The translations under genes and the position numbers were made by a program. From Haloglomus halophilum (lineage in GTDB: Archaea; Halobacteriota; Halobacteria; Halobacteriales; Haloarculaceae): DNA of 64,000 bases. The notes below the pieces were generated by a model that saw only the letters and a list, made by a program, of their open reading frames with translations, did not search any database and was not told where the DNA came from. Shown one piece after another: positions 1 to 8,426 of the stretch. Numbering within the stretch: position 1 is the first letter of the stretch; every line of letters starts with the position of its first letter. The stretch is from assembly GCF_024298885.1 (NCBI RefSeq), contig NZ_CP101166.1, positions 3,161,149-3,225,148 on the forward strand, written 5' to 3'.

Positions 1-1
1 G

Positions 2-2515
2 GCCGACCGCGACCGGCCCATCTGGGAGCTGTTCACCGCCCGTGACTGGGACGCCCTCCGCCCGACACTGCTCTGGTCGGCCCTCGCGGGCCTGTTCGTC
101 GGCCTCTACATCTGGGTGTGGCCGCCCGGCGTCTTCCTCGCCGGCATCATCGGGGTCTTCCTCGTCTGCTATCTCCTCGGGACCTACCTCCGCGGGCACA
201 GCCCCGACCACGTCGGCATCGTCGGCGCCGTGATGATGACGACGACGTTCCTCGTCACCCTCGTCCCCATCAACACGTTCTCGTTCTCCGCGACGCGGTT
301 CTCCATCGCTCAGCCGTTCGTGGCCGCCGCTGCCGCGCTCGCGTGCGTGGTCATCGTGGGCGGGAGCCGCCTCTGGGAGCGGCTCGATCAGGAACTCCCG
401 CGGGCTGCGTTCCCCGTGGCACTGGTCGGCGCGGGACTCGTCCTCCTCGGACTGGTCGCCGTCGTCCTGCCGGACGTGTTCCAGTTCTTCCAGCGCCAGC
501 TGCTCCGCGTCGTCGGCTTCGGCGCCACCGACACCGCCCGGACGGTCGCCGAGGCGACGCCCATCCAGAACCCCGGGCAGTTCCTCTACAACTCCTACGG
601 CCTGGCGTTCTACACCGCGGTCGGCGCCCTGGTCTATCTCACCTACACCTCCCTCCGCGAGGACCACATCGACCCGGTCGGCACGTTCGTCGTCATCTGG
701 TCGCTGTTCCTGCTCGCGGCGGCGTTCACGCAGCGCCGCTTCGACTACTACTTCATCCTCTCCGTCTGTACGCTGAACGCCTTCCTCGCGAAGCAGGTGT
801 TCGACCTGCTCGACGTGGGCCAGATGGCCGAGGACATCACGAGCATCAAGGGGTACCAGGTGCTCTCCATCGTGGCCGTCCTGCTCGTCATCACCGCCCC
901 GCTGGCCATCCGGCCGGGTGGCGGCACGTACTCGAACGTCGTCGACACCTCCGAGCAGCAGTCCTCGCCGGGGTCGGTCCAGAACTGGCAGTCGGGCCTC
1001 ATCTGGCTCGACGAGCAGACCCCCGAGGAGGGCAAGTTCGGCGAGAGCCCCGACTCAGCGCTCGAGGATGGGAAGTACGGGACCTACGAGAAGACGGACG
1101 ACTTCCAGTATGGATCGGGTGACTATGGCGTCCTCGCCTGGTGGGACTACGGCCACTGGATCACGGTCCTCGGCGACCGGGTTCCGAACGCCAACCCGTT
1201 CCAGCAGAACGCCGAGTACGCTGCCGAGGTTTTCCTCTCGACCAACGAGTCGTACGCCCACGAGTCGATGGTGGACACGAGCGGCGACGGCGAGCAGACC
1301 CGGTACGTCATGCTCGACTACCAGATGGGGCAGGCCGGGACCCGGAAGTTCAGCGCCCCGGCTGCGTGGCAGCGCCGCTACGCTGTCGACAACGACACCG
1401 GCGAGTTCGTCGTCGAGCCGTACCCCGGCGGGAGCGACACGCTGCCGGACGGCCTCCGGGCGCTCCGCGCCGGCGACCTCCAGCAGACGGCGTACGTCAT
1501 CCAGCAGACACAGGCCGGTAGCCGCGTCATCACCCGGTACGCCATCCACTCCCAGCGGTCGATGGAGAGCATGCGGACGCGGCTCTACCAGTACCACGGG
1601 AGCCGCGCCGAGCCGACCTTCAGCGACGGGAGCGTCGTCGTCGCCGACTGGGAGCGCGTCGACTACCGCGGGACGACCCTCCCGGGTATCACGGCTGCGA
1701 CCCAGCCCGTCCGGACGTTCCCCAACCGGACCGCGGCCGAGCAGTACGTCCGCCGTGACGGCACCGCACAGATCGGCGGCGTCCTGGGCAAGCCCAGCGA
1801 GCCGGTCCCGGCACTGGAGCATTACCGGCTGGTCTGGGCCTCCGGACAGAGCGTTCAGACGCCCATCAGCCGTGCCTTCGGCCTCTGGTCGCGCCTCAAT
1901 CAGCGGCCGCCCCGGCCCATCGAGAGGACCTCGTACCTGAAGACGTTCGAGCGCGTCGAGGGGGCGACTATCCAGGGCGAGGGGCCCGCGAACACGAACG
2001 TCACCGCCACGGTCCAGATGCGCATCCCCACCAACGGGCAGACGTTCACCTACGAACAGCAGGCCCGGACCGGCGACGACGGCCGGTTCACGATGACGGT
2101 GCCGTACTCGACGACCGGGTACGACCAGTTCGGCCCCGAGCAGGGCCGTACCAACGCCTCCGTCAGAGCGACGGGGCCGTACAGCATCACGGCACCGCCG
2201 ACGGTGGAGGGTGACGAAATCACCCGGTACCAGGCGAACGCGACCGTCTCCGAGGCCCAGGTCATCGGCCGCAGCGACGAACCCGTGACCGTGACGCTGG
2301 AGGGCGAGGTCATCTCCGTGAACGACGGAAACAGCACCAACTCGACGGACTCGGGGAGCGGGACGAACACGACCGACTCCGGCGGCTCGGACACGAACTC
2401 CACGTCGTCGACGCCCACCCCGACGCCGACGGGCACGGCGACCCCGACGGCGACGCCCTCGGGGTCGCTCGCACCGCCGGCCTGGCTGACCACACCGCTC
2501 GCGGCCGTCCTGTGA
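2..2515 (+). CDS. aglB: Dolichyl-phosphooligosaccharide-protein glycotransferase AglB, 3' part
   Basis: STT3-family oligosaccharyltransferase, which transfers lipid-linked glycans to Asn of N-X-S/T sequons on the outer face of the membrane. The frame is open from base 2, so the N-terminus lies outside the window. The visible part starts in the multi-span membrane domain. The hallmark WWDYG motif is encoded at about 1139-1153 (read as WWDYGHW), followed by an extracellular globular domain. The last roughly 45 residues are a low-complexity Ser/Thr/Asn/Pro tail holding four N-S-T or N-T-T sequons and then TPTPTPTGT-type repeats, unusual for an enzyme core. The TGA stop shares one base with the ATG of the downstream DUF368 gene, indicating translational coupling. 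Confidence 0.95.
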   Translation, partial: ADRDRPIWELFTARDWDALRPTLLWSALAGLFVGLYIWVWPPGVFLAGIIGVFLVCYLLGTYLRGHSPDHVGIVGAVMMTTTFLVTLVPINTFSFSATRFSIAQPFVAAAAALACVVIVGGSRLWERLDQELPRAAFPVALVGAGLVLLGLVAVVLPDVFQFFQRQLLRVVGFGATDTARTVAEATPIQNPGQFLYNSYGLAFYTAVGALVYLTYTSLREDHIDPVGTFVVIWSLFLLAAAFTQRRFDYYFILSVCTLNAFLAKQVFDLLDVGQMAEDITSIKGYQVLSIVAVLLVITAPLAIRPGGGTYSNVVDTSEQQSSPGSVQNWQSGLIWLDEQTPEEGKFGESPDSALEDGKYGTYEKTDDFQYGSGDYGVLAWWDYGHWITVLGDRVPNANPFQQNAEYAAEVFLSTNESYAHESMVDTSGDGEQTRYVMLDYQMGQAGTRKFSAPAAWQRRYAVDNDTGEFVVEPYPGGSDTLPDGLRALRAGDLQQTAYVIQQTQAGSRVITRYAIHSQRSMESMRTRLYQYHGSRAEPTFSDGSVVVADWERVDYRGTTLPGITAATQPVRTFPNRTAAEQYVRRDGTAQIGGVLGKPSEPVPALEHYRLVWASGQSVQTPISRAFGLWSRLNQRPPRPIERTSYLKTFERVEGATIQGEGPANTNVTATVQMRIPTNGQTFTYEQQARTGDDGRFTMTVPYSTTGYDQFGPEQGRTNASVRATGPYSITAPPTVEGDEITRYQANATVSEAQVIGRSDEPVTVTLEGEVISVNDGNSTNSTDSGSGTNTTDSGGSDTNSTSSTPTPTPTGTATPTATPSGSLAPPAWLTTPLAAVL

Positions 2516-3501
2516 TGCCGGAGCCGGAGTCTCCGAGCACCGAGACGACCGTGGAGACCGGCGAGGGTGGTTCCGTCCTCCCGTGGTGGCTGTCGGTCTA
2601 CCTGAAGGGCGCCGCGATGGGCGCCGCCGACACCGTTCCCGGGGTTTCGGGCGGGACGGTCGCACTCATCGTCGGGGTCTACGAGCGACTGGTGACGGCC
2701 ATCACCGAGCTGGATCCGCTGGCCGTGCTGTTGCTCGGTGACATCCACACCCGCGCCGGCCGGGCCGCGCTCATCGACCGACTCCGCGAGATGGAGGTCC
2801 CCTTCCTGCTCGCGCTCGGTGGCGGTATCGCGACGGCCGTCGTCACCCTCTCGCGGGTACTGGAGTTCGCGCTGGAGGAGCATCCGGGGCCGACGTTCGC
2901 GTTCTTCTTCGGCCTCATCGCCGCGAGCGCGGTCGTCCTCTACGGTGAGGTGGATGTGGGCACCCCCCGCCGGCTGGCGGTCGGTGTCGTCGGTGTGGTC
3001 GTGGCGTTCCTGCTGACCGGGCCCATCTCCGGAGCCCTTCCGTCGACGCTTCCGGTCGTCTTCATCGCTGGCTCGATCGCCGTGACCGCGATGGTCCTGC
3101 CCGGAATCAGCGGCTCGTTCCTGCTGCTCGTGCTGGGGCAGTACGAGTTCATGGTGACGACGCTCGGCGACTTCGTCGACGCCGTGCTCGCGGCCGTCAC
3201 CGGCGGCGGCACCGACCTCGCCAGCACGGGCAGCGTCGTGGTCACGTTCTGTGCGGGCGCCGTGGTCGGCCTGCTGACGGTCGCACACGTCATCCGCTGG
3301 GCCCTGGACCACTACCGCGCCGCGACGCTGACCTTCCTCGTGAGCCTGATGGTCGGCGCGCTCCGGCTCCCGGCCCGGGAGATCTTCGATGCCACCACCC
3401 GGTTCTCCGCGGAGACCGCCGCGGTGTTGCTCGGGGCCGGACTCGTCGGTGGCGCCCTCGTGCTGGGTCTCGACCACATCACGGCCGACCTCGGGCTCTG
3501 A
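2515..3501 (+). CDS. DUF368 membrane protein, probable polyprenyl-phosphate transporter (PopT-like)
   Basis: 328-residue multi-span membrane protein of the DUF368 family. Its two characteristic P-G-x-S-G repeats are visible: DTVPGVSGGT near residue 40 and LPGISGSF near residue 195. Bacterial DUF368 proteins (PopT) are reported to flip undecaprenyl phosphate back across the membrane after the glycan is used. By inference this archaeal protein recycles dolichyl phosphate released by AglB. ATG 2515 overlaps the aglB stop (TGATG); a GTG directly before it (2512) would add one residue. The next gene begins immediately after its stop, so aglB, this gene and the MFS gene look like one operon. Confidence 0.85.
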   Translation: MPEPESPSTETTVETGEGGSVLPWWLSVYLKGAAMGAADTVPGVSGGTVALIVGVYERLVTAITELDPLAVLLLGDIHTRAGRAALIDRLREMEVPFLLALGGGIATAVVTLSRVLEFALEEHPGPTFAFFFGLIAASAVVLYGEVDVGTPRRLAVGVVGVVVAFLLTGPISGALPSTLPVVFIAGSIAVTAMVLPGISGSFLLLVLGQYEFMVTTLGDFVDAVLAAVTGGGTDLASTGSVVVTFCAGAVVGLLTVAHVIRWALDHYRAATLTFLVSLMVGALRLPAREIFDATTRFSAETAAVLLGAGLVGGALVLGLDHITADLGL

Positions 3502-4839
3502 ATGCCCGCGGGCGAGTCGGACGGGACCGCGACGGGACCGCTCGCGGCCGTGCTCGCCCGTCTGTTCGGTGACGACGCCGATGTCGTCCGGGACCGGACG
3601 TTCCAGGTGCTCCTGCTCGGGAGCGTCGTCTCCCCGATGGGGTCGTCGGTCGTCTCGCCGGTGCTGGAGTCGCTGGCGACGCCGTACGGCGTCCCGGTTG
3701 CGCGCGTGGGCCTGCTGATGGCCGCATTCACCGCGCCCTCCATCGTCGCCATCCCGCTCGTGGGAGCGCTCTCGGACCGGGTCGGTCGCAAGCCGGTTCT
3801 CGCGGCTGGACTCGCGCTGTTCGCCGTCGCCGGCGGCGCGGCGTCGTTCACGGCCGACTTCCGCGTCGTCGTCGGCCTCCGGCTCGTCCAGGGCATCGGC
3901 TACTGTGGCATCGGGCCGGTCCTCATCGCCAGCGTCGGGGACCTGTACGCAGGCGAGCGCGAGGCGACCGCGCAGGGACTCCGGTTCGCCACGGTCGGGC
4001 TCTCGCTGGCCCTCTTCCCCGTCGTCGCGGGCGTGCTGGTCACCCGTGGGTTCCAGCTCCCCTTCCTGTTGTTCTTCCTGGGCCTGCCGGTCGCGCTCGT
4101 CGTCCTCCTGGTGTTCGAGGAACCGACGCGGGCGGGCGCCGGGGGAGGGGGAGGGGGAAGGGGAGGGGGGACCGACGGGTCGGAACCGGAGGCCACGGTC
4201 GGCGCCCTCGTCGAGCGCCTTCGCGACCCGCTGGTGCTCGCGGCACTCGTGGGCCGGGCGGTGCCCTCCTTCGTGTGGTTCGCCTTCCTGACGTACGCCT
4301 CGGTCGTCACGGGCCGTCTCCTCGGTGGGTCGCCGGGCGTCGCGGGGCTGGTCGTCGGGCTCGCCAGCCTCGGGTCGGCGGTCGGCGGGACGCAGGTCGG
4401 CCGACTCACGGCGACCTTCGACAGCCGTGGGCTCCCCCTCGCGGCGACGATGGCGGTCTGTGGCGCGGGACTGGCACTGTTCGGCCTCGCGACCTCGGTG
4501 CCGATGGCGGCGGCAGGGGCCGCATTCGTCGGCGCCGGCTTCGGGACCGTCCTCACGCTCTATCGCTCGACGGTGACGGGCCTGGCCGACGCCAGCGCTC
4601 GCGGGGGGCTGGTCAGCGTCGGCGAGTCCGTCGGCCGCGTCGGTTCGACGGCGGCCCCGCTCGTCCTCGGGGGACTCATCGCGGCCGGCGAACCCGTCCT
4701 CGGCTTCGAGGCCGCGGTCCGGTACGTCCTGCTCGGGACGGCCGCCCTCGGAACGGTCGCGGGACTCGGCCTCGGGCTGCTGGCCGGGCGAGCTCACACG
4801 CGAGCCACCGACGACGAGGGCGTCTTCGAGGCCGACTGA
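3502..4839 (+). CDS. MFS transporter
   Basis: 445-residue major facilitator superfamily protein with about 12 hydrophobic segments in two six-helix halves. The MFS loop 2-3 signature GALSDRVGRKPVL lies near residues 88-100. The start ATG directly follows the stop of the DUF368 gene. The central loop between the halves (about residues 211-226) is almost pure glycine, encoded by a run of G-tracts at 4141-4170. The substrate cannot be read from sequence; position after aglB and DUF368 might suggest a link with glycan or lipid traffic, but that is only inference. Confidence 0.85.
   Translation: MPAGESDGTATGPLAAVLARLFGDDADVVRDRTFQVLLLGSVVSPMGSSVVSPVLESLATPYGVPVARVGLLMAAFTAPSIVAIPLVGALSDRVGRKPVLAAGLALFAVAGGAASFTADFRVVVGLRLVQGIGYCGIGPVLIASVGDLYAGEREATAQGLRFATVGLSLALFPVVAGVLVTRGFQLPFLLFFLGLPVALVVLLVFEEPTRAGAGGGGGGRGGGTDGSEPEATVGALVERLRDPLVLAALVGRAVPSFVWFAFLTYASVVTGRLLGGSPGVAGLVVGLASLGSAVGGTQVGRLTATFDSRGLPLAATMAVCGAGLALFGLATSVPMAAAGAAFVGAGFGTVLTLYRSTVTGLADASARGGLVSVGESVGRVGSTAAPLVLGGLIAAGEPVLGFEAAVRYVLLGTAALGTVAGLGLGLLAGRAHTRATDDEGVFEAD
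4141..4170 (+). repeat. G-tract simple repeat inside the MFS gene
   Basis: Five runs of four to six G separated by single or double A on the coding strand. They encode the Gly-rich central loop of the transporter. The run pattern meets the usual G-quadruplex motif and is a plausible replication-slippage site. Confidence 0.8.
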
Positions 4840-4946
4840 CGGGCGCCCCGGCTCCCTGACGGCCGCTCCGCTCGCGGGACGACCACTTCCGCTCCGCTGC
4901 CGAACGATTGAACTGGCCAGCGGTCGGACATCGAGTCGAGACCACG

Positions 4947-6353
4947 ATGCGCCTCGACGAGTTCATGGACGGGCTGGACGACGGGACCGAGGCGCTGAAG
5001 CGCCAGCTCGCCGAGGAGAAGTCCTACGCCATCACGGACCACCTCGACGAGGTGCAGCGCCGCTTCGACGAGGTGGCCCAGGGCGACTCCCTGTTCGGGT
5101 CGACCTCGCCCTCCATCTTCGTCGGTCGGAGCCAGTACCCGGACGTGACGGCCGGCGTCCTCGCCCCCGTGGGCGACGAGGAGCGCGCCGCACAGTACGA
5201 GACGGGGAGCCACTGGTACCGCGAGGGGTTCGGTATCGAGGACGTGTTCGAGGCGCGGACGAACCTGCTCAACTCCACCCAGCGGACGAACGTCCACGTC
5301 GCCGACGAGTGGACCGGCTTCACCGGCGTCCAGCGCGAGGTGGCCATCGCCGACCGGCCCGTGGACGTGGAGGTCGGGCTGGATGGGCCGCTCGACCTCG
5401 ACCTGGACGTGGGGTTCGACGACATCGCGACGCCGACCGGACCGCGGGCGCAGGCCGAGCACGCCGAGCTAACGGAGAACCCACACGTGCCCAGAGCGGT
5501 CGAGAAGACCCTGGAGGACGACGACTGGAAGGCCGAGGGCGCGATGAGCTACCTCTACAACCGGGGCTTCGACGTGTACGACGTGAAGACCATCCTCTCG
5601 GCGGGCGCGCTGGGGCAGACCGAGGAGCGCCGGATGGTCCCGACCCGCTGGTCCATCACCGCCGTCGACGACACCATCGGCGGTTTCCTCCGGGGCGGCC
5701 TGCGGAACGCCAACACCGTCGACGAGGTGGAGGTCTGGTACAACGAGTTCCTCGGCAACCGGTTCTGGGTGCTGCTCGCGCCGGGCGACTGGGAGTTCGA
5801 GCTGGTGGAGATGAAGGCGCCCGGCTCCGTCTGGAACCCCCACGAGGACCGCGGTTACCGCGTCGCCTCGGACCGCGAGGGGTACGAGGGCCGTACCACG
5901 TACGTCGACGAGACCTCCGGCGCGTACTACGCCTCGCGGCTCGGCGTGCTCGAACACCTCCGCGAGCGCGACCGGCAGGCGAAGGTGCTCGTCCTCCGGC
6001 ACGTCACCGAGGACTACTGGGGTCCCGCCGGCGTGTGGCAGGTCCGCGAGACCGTGCGCAACGCCTTCCGCGACGGGCAACCGGGCGTCGCCGAGACCTT
6101 CCACGACGCCGTGCGTGAGGTGAGCCAGCGGCTCCCCATCTCGATGGACGGCCTCCGGCGGAAGTCCGAGATGGTCGCCGGGTTGCAGTCGACGCTCGGC
6201 GAGTTCGGTAGCGCTGGCGGCGTGGACCCGAGTGGAACGGTCGGGGATGGCGAGATGGCCGAGGATGGCAGGACAGCCGGGGACGGCGGGACGGTCGGCG
6301 GTGGTGCCGGGGACCACGACGGCGGCGAACCGACGCTCTCCGACTTCGAGTGA
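4947..6353 (+). CDS. nreA: DNA repair protein NreA
   Basis: 468-residue member of the archaeal Nre family (DUF650/DUF651), implicated in DNA repair through PCNA. The family signature SPSIFVGRSQYPDV lies near residues 52-65, and the C-terminal half contains the conserved RRMVPTRWSITAVDD block. The chain ends in a low-complexity Gly/Asp linker and EPTLSDFE, resembling a C-terminal PCNA-interacting peptide of the L-x-x-F type, although the usual leading Gln is Glu or absent here. Start chosen at ATG 4947 (MRLDEFMDGL), because the 13 codons upstream of it look non-coding. A T-tract at 6382 follows the gene. Confidence 0.85.
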   Translation: MRLDEFMDGLDDGTEALKRQLAEEKSYAITDHLDEVQRRFDEVAQGDSLFGSTSPSIFVGRSQYPDVTAGVLAPVGDEERAAQYETGSHWYREGFGIEDVFEARTNLLNSTQRTNVHVADEWTGFTGVQREVAIADRPVDVEVGLDGPLDLDLDVGFDDIATPTGPRAQAEHAELTENPHVPRAVEKTLEDDDWKAEGAMSYLYNRGFDVYDVKTILSAGALGQTEERRMVPTRWSITAVDDTIGGFLRGGLRNANTVDEVEVWYNEFLGNRFWVLLAPGDWEFELVEMKAPGSVWNPHEDRGYRVASDREGYEGRTTYVDETSGAYYASRLGVLEHLRERDRQAKVLVLRHVTEDYWGPAGVWQVRETVRNAFRDGQPGVAETFHDAVREVSQRLPISMDGLRRKSEMVAGLQSTLGEFGSAGGVDPSGTVGDGEMAEDGRTAGDGGTVGGGAGDHDGGEPTLSDFE

Positions 6354-6381
6354 GTGGCCGCGCGTCCCGAGCGACCCCCCG

Positions 6382-6387
6382 TTTTTT
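6382..6387 (+). terminator. T-tract terminator after nreA
   Basis: TTTTTT about 30 bp past the nreA stop, in otherwise GC-rich sequence. Haloarchaeal transcripts commonly end in such U-tracts. Confidence 0.5.
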
Positions 6388-6413
6388 GCCCCTTCCGGGT
6401 GCGTGTTCGGCCG

Positions 6414-6707
6414 ATGCTGGTACCCCTCCAGTCGATTCCCGGCGCCCCGGAACTGCTCATCATCGTGCTGAACCTCGTCCTCGGTGTCGCCATCCTGCTG
6501 GCCATCCTCGGCGGGTTCTACTACTTCGTCGACCGTACCAAAAGTGGGGGCAGCATGGACGAACGCTTCGACCGCGTCGAGCGCGAGGTCGGCGGGGTTC
6601 AGGCGCGCGTCGAGGACCTCGACGACCGGGTCACCGAACTGGAGGAGCTCCGGACCCGTGTCGAGGAACTCGAACGCATCGTCGGAACGGACGGTGGGGA
6701 GGAGTAG
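6414..6707 (+). CDS. Small membrane-anchored coiled-coil protein
   Basis: 97-residue protein starting at ATG 6414. An N-terminal hydrophobic helix (about residues 13-38, reminiscent of the GxPELLxI start of TatA proteins) is followed by a short basic turn and a charged heptad-rich stretch (about 46-91) that should form a coiled coil. It lacks the TatA amphipathic helix, so it is more likely a single-span protein with a cytoplasmic coiled coil. No function is recognised. It follows nreA in the same direction after a T-tract. Confidence 0.7.
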   Translation: MLVPLQSIPGAPELLIIVLNLVLGVAILLAILGGFYYFVDRTKSGGSMDERFDRVEREVGGVQARVEDLDDRVTELEELRTRVEELERIVGTDGGEE

Positions 6708-6797
6708 TCGGGAAGCGTCACGCCCCAGGCTGGGTCGTGGTTCCGTTCCGAGTCGGTTCGGTGGCGTATCGGCGACGCTTCCCGGGCCGATGGCCGA

Positions 6798-7247
6798 TCA
6801 CTCGGCGGTGTTCAGGTTCGCCCACGCGGCCTCGACCAGGTCGCCCGTGTCCGCGATGATGTCGGCCATCGTCTCGTCGTCGGGAGCCATCCCGGTCAGA
6901 CGGGCGAGCTTCATGATGGAGACGTGATAGACGGTCTGGACGCCGGGCTCCTCCTCCCAGACGACGACGTTGCAGGGGAACAGGCCGCCGGCCCGCTTGT
7001 CGCTCGCATCCAGCACGCGGTCGGCCATGTTCGGGTTGCACGCACCGAGCACGTAGTACGGGTCCCGACCCGCATCGACCTTCTCGTTGAGCATCTCCGA
7101 GGGGGAGAACTCCGTGGCGACGCCGAAGCCCTCCTGCGTGAACGCCTCCCGGACGTGCTCGATGGCCTCCTCGTGGTCCATGTGGAGCGTCGCGCGCTTC
7201 TCGCCGATGTCGTCGCCGTCCAGCTGTGTCGGGTCGATGGGGAGCAT
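6798..7247 (-). CDS. DUF302 domain protein
   Basis: 149-residue soluble protein of the DUF302 family. Family features visible are AIEHVREAFTQEGFGVATEF near residues 25-44 and the core YYVLGACNPNMADRVLD near 63-79, followed by LFPCNVVVWEE. DUF302 proteins are small alpha/beta proteins of unknown biochemical role. Start chosen at the ATG at 7247 (MLPIDPTQLDGDD); the longer frame upstream has an uncharacteristic basic extension. Its own promoter would lie in 7250-7320, an A+T-richer patch. Confidence 0.8.
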   Translation of the reverse strand: MLPIDPTQLDGDDIGEKRATLHMDHEEAIEHVREAFTQEGFGVATEFSPSEMLNEKVDAGRDPYYVLGACNPNMADRVLDASDKRAGGLFPCNVVVWEEEPGVQTVYHVSIMKLARLTGMAPDDETMADIIADTGDLVEAAWANLNTAE

Positions 7248-7505
7248 CGTACCGTCCGGACGCCCGTCAGCCACAAAACGGTTCCGACAGATATTCACTG
7301 ATTGCACAATATTGGGCCGTTCGCGCGACGTGCCTGCCTTGCAGTCGCTGATCGTGTGCGTGTATCGCGCCCGTCGGCTTCCGGCGGCAGTCTACGGCCA
7401 CGCGCCTGGATGGGTGACCGTTCGATGCGCCGGCCGGGGCGGGCGGCAAGGAGAAGCCGTCTCCGCAGGCTACCGGGACACCCGTACGGGTCGGATGGCT
7501 CGTTT

Positions 7506-7796
7506 TCAGTCCTCGGCTGTCGGGACGGGGCCGGTGCCGACGACCGCCTCGACGGCCTCTTCGAGCGCGTTGCGGGTCTCGAAGTAGGTCTCGTCGGTTT
7601 CCTCCAGCACGTCACCGAGTTCGCGCGGGCCGTCGGGCGTCCGGATGACGGTGTCGCCCTCGCGGCGCACGACCTCGCTGTGCTCGATGCCGTAGTGGAG
7701 CCGGTGGCTCACTCGCGCGAGGGGCGCCCCCTCGACGTCGGTACCCTCGCCGAGTTCGACGGCGGGCTCGTCAGCCTCCTCGTCCTCGTCGCTCAT
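7506..7796 (-). CDS. DUF5789 family protein
   Basis: 96-residue acidic protein typical of haloarchaea, with an N-terminal Glu/Asp-rich stretch and the conserved LGEGTDVEGAPLARVSHRLHYGI core (residues 16-38). Its function is unknown; the size and sequence match the DUF5789 group. The frame stays open far upstream only because of high GC. The start at 7796 (MSDEDEEADE) fits codon use and family length. Confidence 0.7.
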   Translation of the reverse strand: MSDEDEEADEPAVELGEGTDVEGAPLARVSHRLHYGIEHSEVVRREGDTVIRTPDGPRELGDVLEETDETYFETRNALEEAVEAVVGTGPVPTAED

Positions 7797-8426
7797 ACCC
7801 AACCCTTCGGGGGTTCGCTCATACCGTTTTCGAAGCCGGAGCGCCCGCCGGTCGTGTGCAGATACGCACCCGGGCCGGTAGCTGTAGGGAGTGTAGTTGG
7901 AGGGAGATGCAGAGCGAGGAACCGCGAATAGAACCGGTTTGGAAGCCCCTGGCCGCTCGACCGTCCGCGGCTCGCTGCGGTCCTCGGCGGCCTTCGGCCG
8001 CCTGCGGTCCTTGCTTCGCCGGGGCCGGGTCGAGCGGCCAGCCCCTTCCATTCCACCCGAGAGTGTCCGGTCCACGGAGCGTCCGCACCGAGCCAGCACG
8101 GTGCGAAGCGACCCTGGAACGCCGACCCGGGCGGGACTGAAAGGGGCCGAGCACTCCGCGGCTCCCGGGCGACGTAAGGACCGCAGGCCGCCTCCGGCGG
8201 CCGAGGACCGCAGCGAGCCCCGGAGCCCGGAGCGCTCGGGGGCTTTCAACAGGGTTCGGTCGGCGCTGTCACCAGAGAGCCCTTCTGTATCTTCGCACCA
8301 CCAAGCCACCATCGAGTCCGACCTGAATGCGCCCGCCGGGACCACAAACGACACGTCGCGCCCGGCCGCGGAGTCGCGCATGAACAAGACTGGCGCGCGG
8401 CGACGGACCGGTGCGGGGGTCGAGCC
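7797..8426. other. Non-coding region upstream of the YcaO gene
   Basis: About 630 bp without a convincing gene, between two divergently oriented genes. Apparent long open frames here are low-complexity Arg/Ser/Pro products of high GC. It holds a large inverted repeat (7965-8223) and a 16-codon open frame that overlaps the YcaO start (8380-8430). Confidence 0.7.
7965..8223. repeat. Long inverted repeat with internally palindromic arms
   Basis: The arm at 7965-8013 is almost the exact reverse complement of the arm at 8174-8223, with about 160 bp between. Each arm is itself palindromic around GGCCGCC-x3-GGCGGCC and is flanked by GGACCGCAG-type motifs. The structure could extrude as a cruciform or fold in RNA. 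Similar GC palindromes occur between haloarchaeal genes; a role is not known to me. Confidence 0.8.

Noticed and set aside
2050-4797. 915-codon open frame antisense to aglB, DUF368 and the MFS gene
   Set aside because: It is a shadow frame of high-GC coding DNA, with low-complexity Arg/Glu/Asp/Gly composition and no recognisable domain, and it overlaps three well-supported genes.
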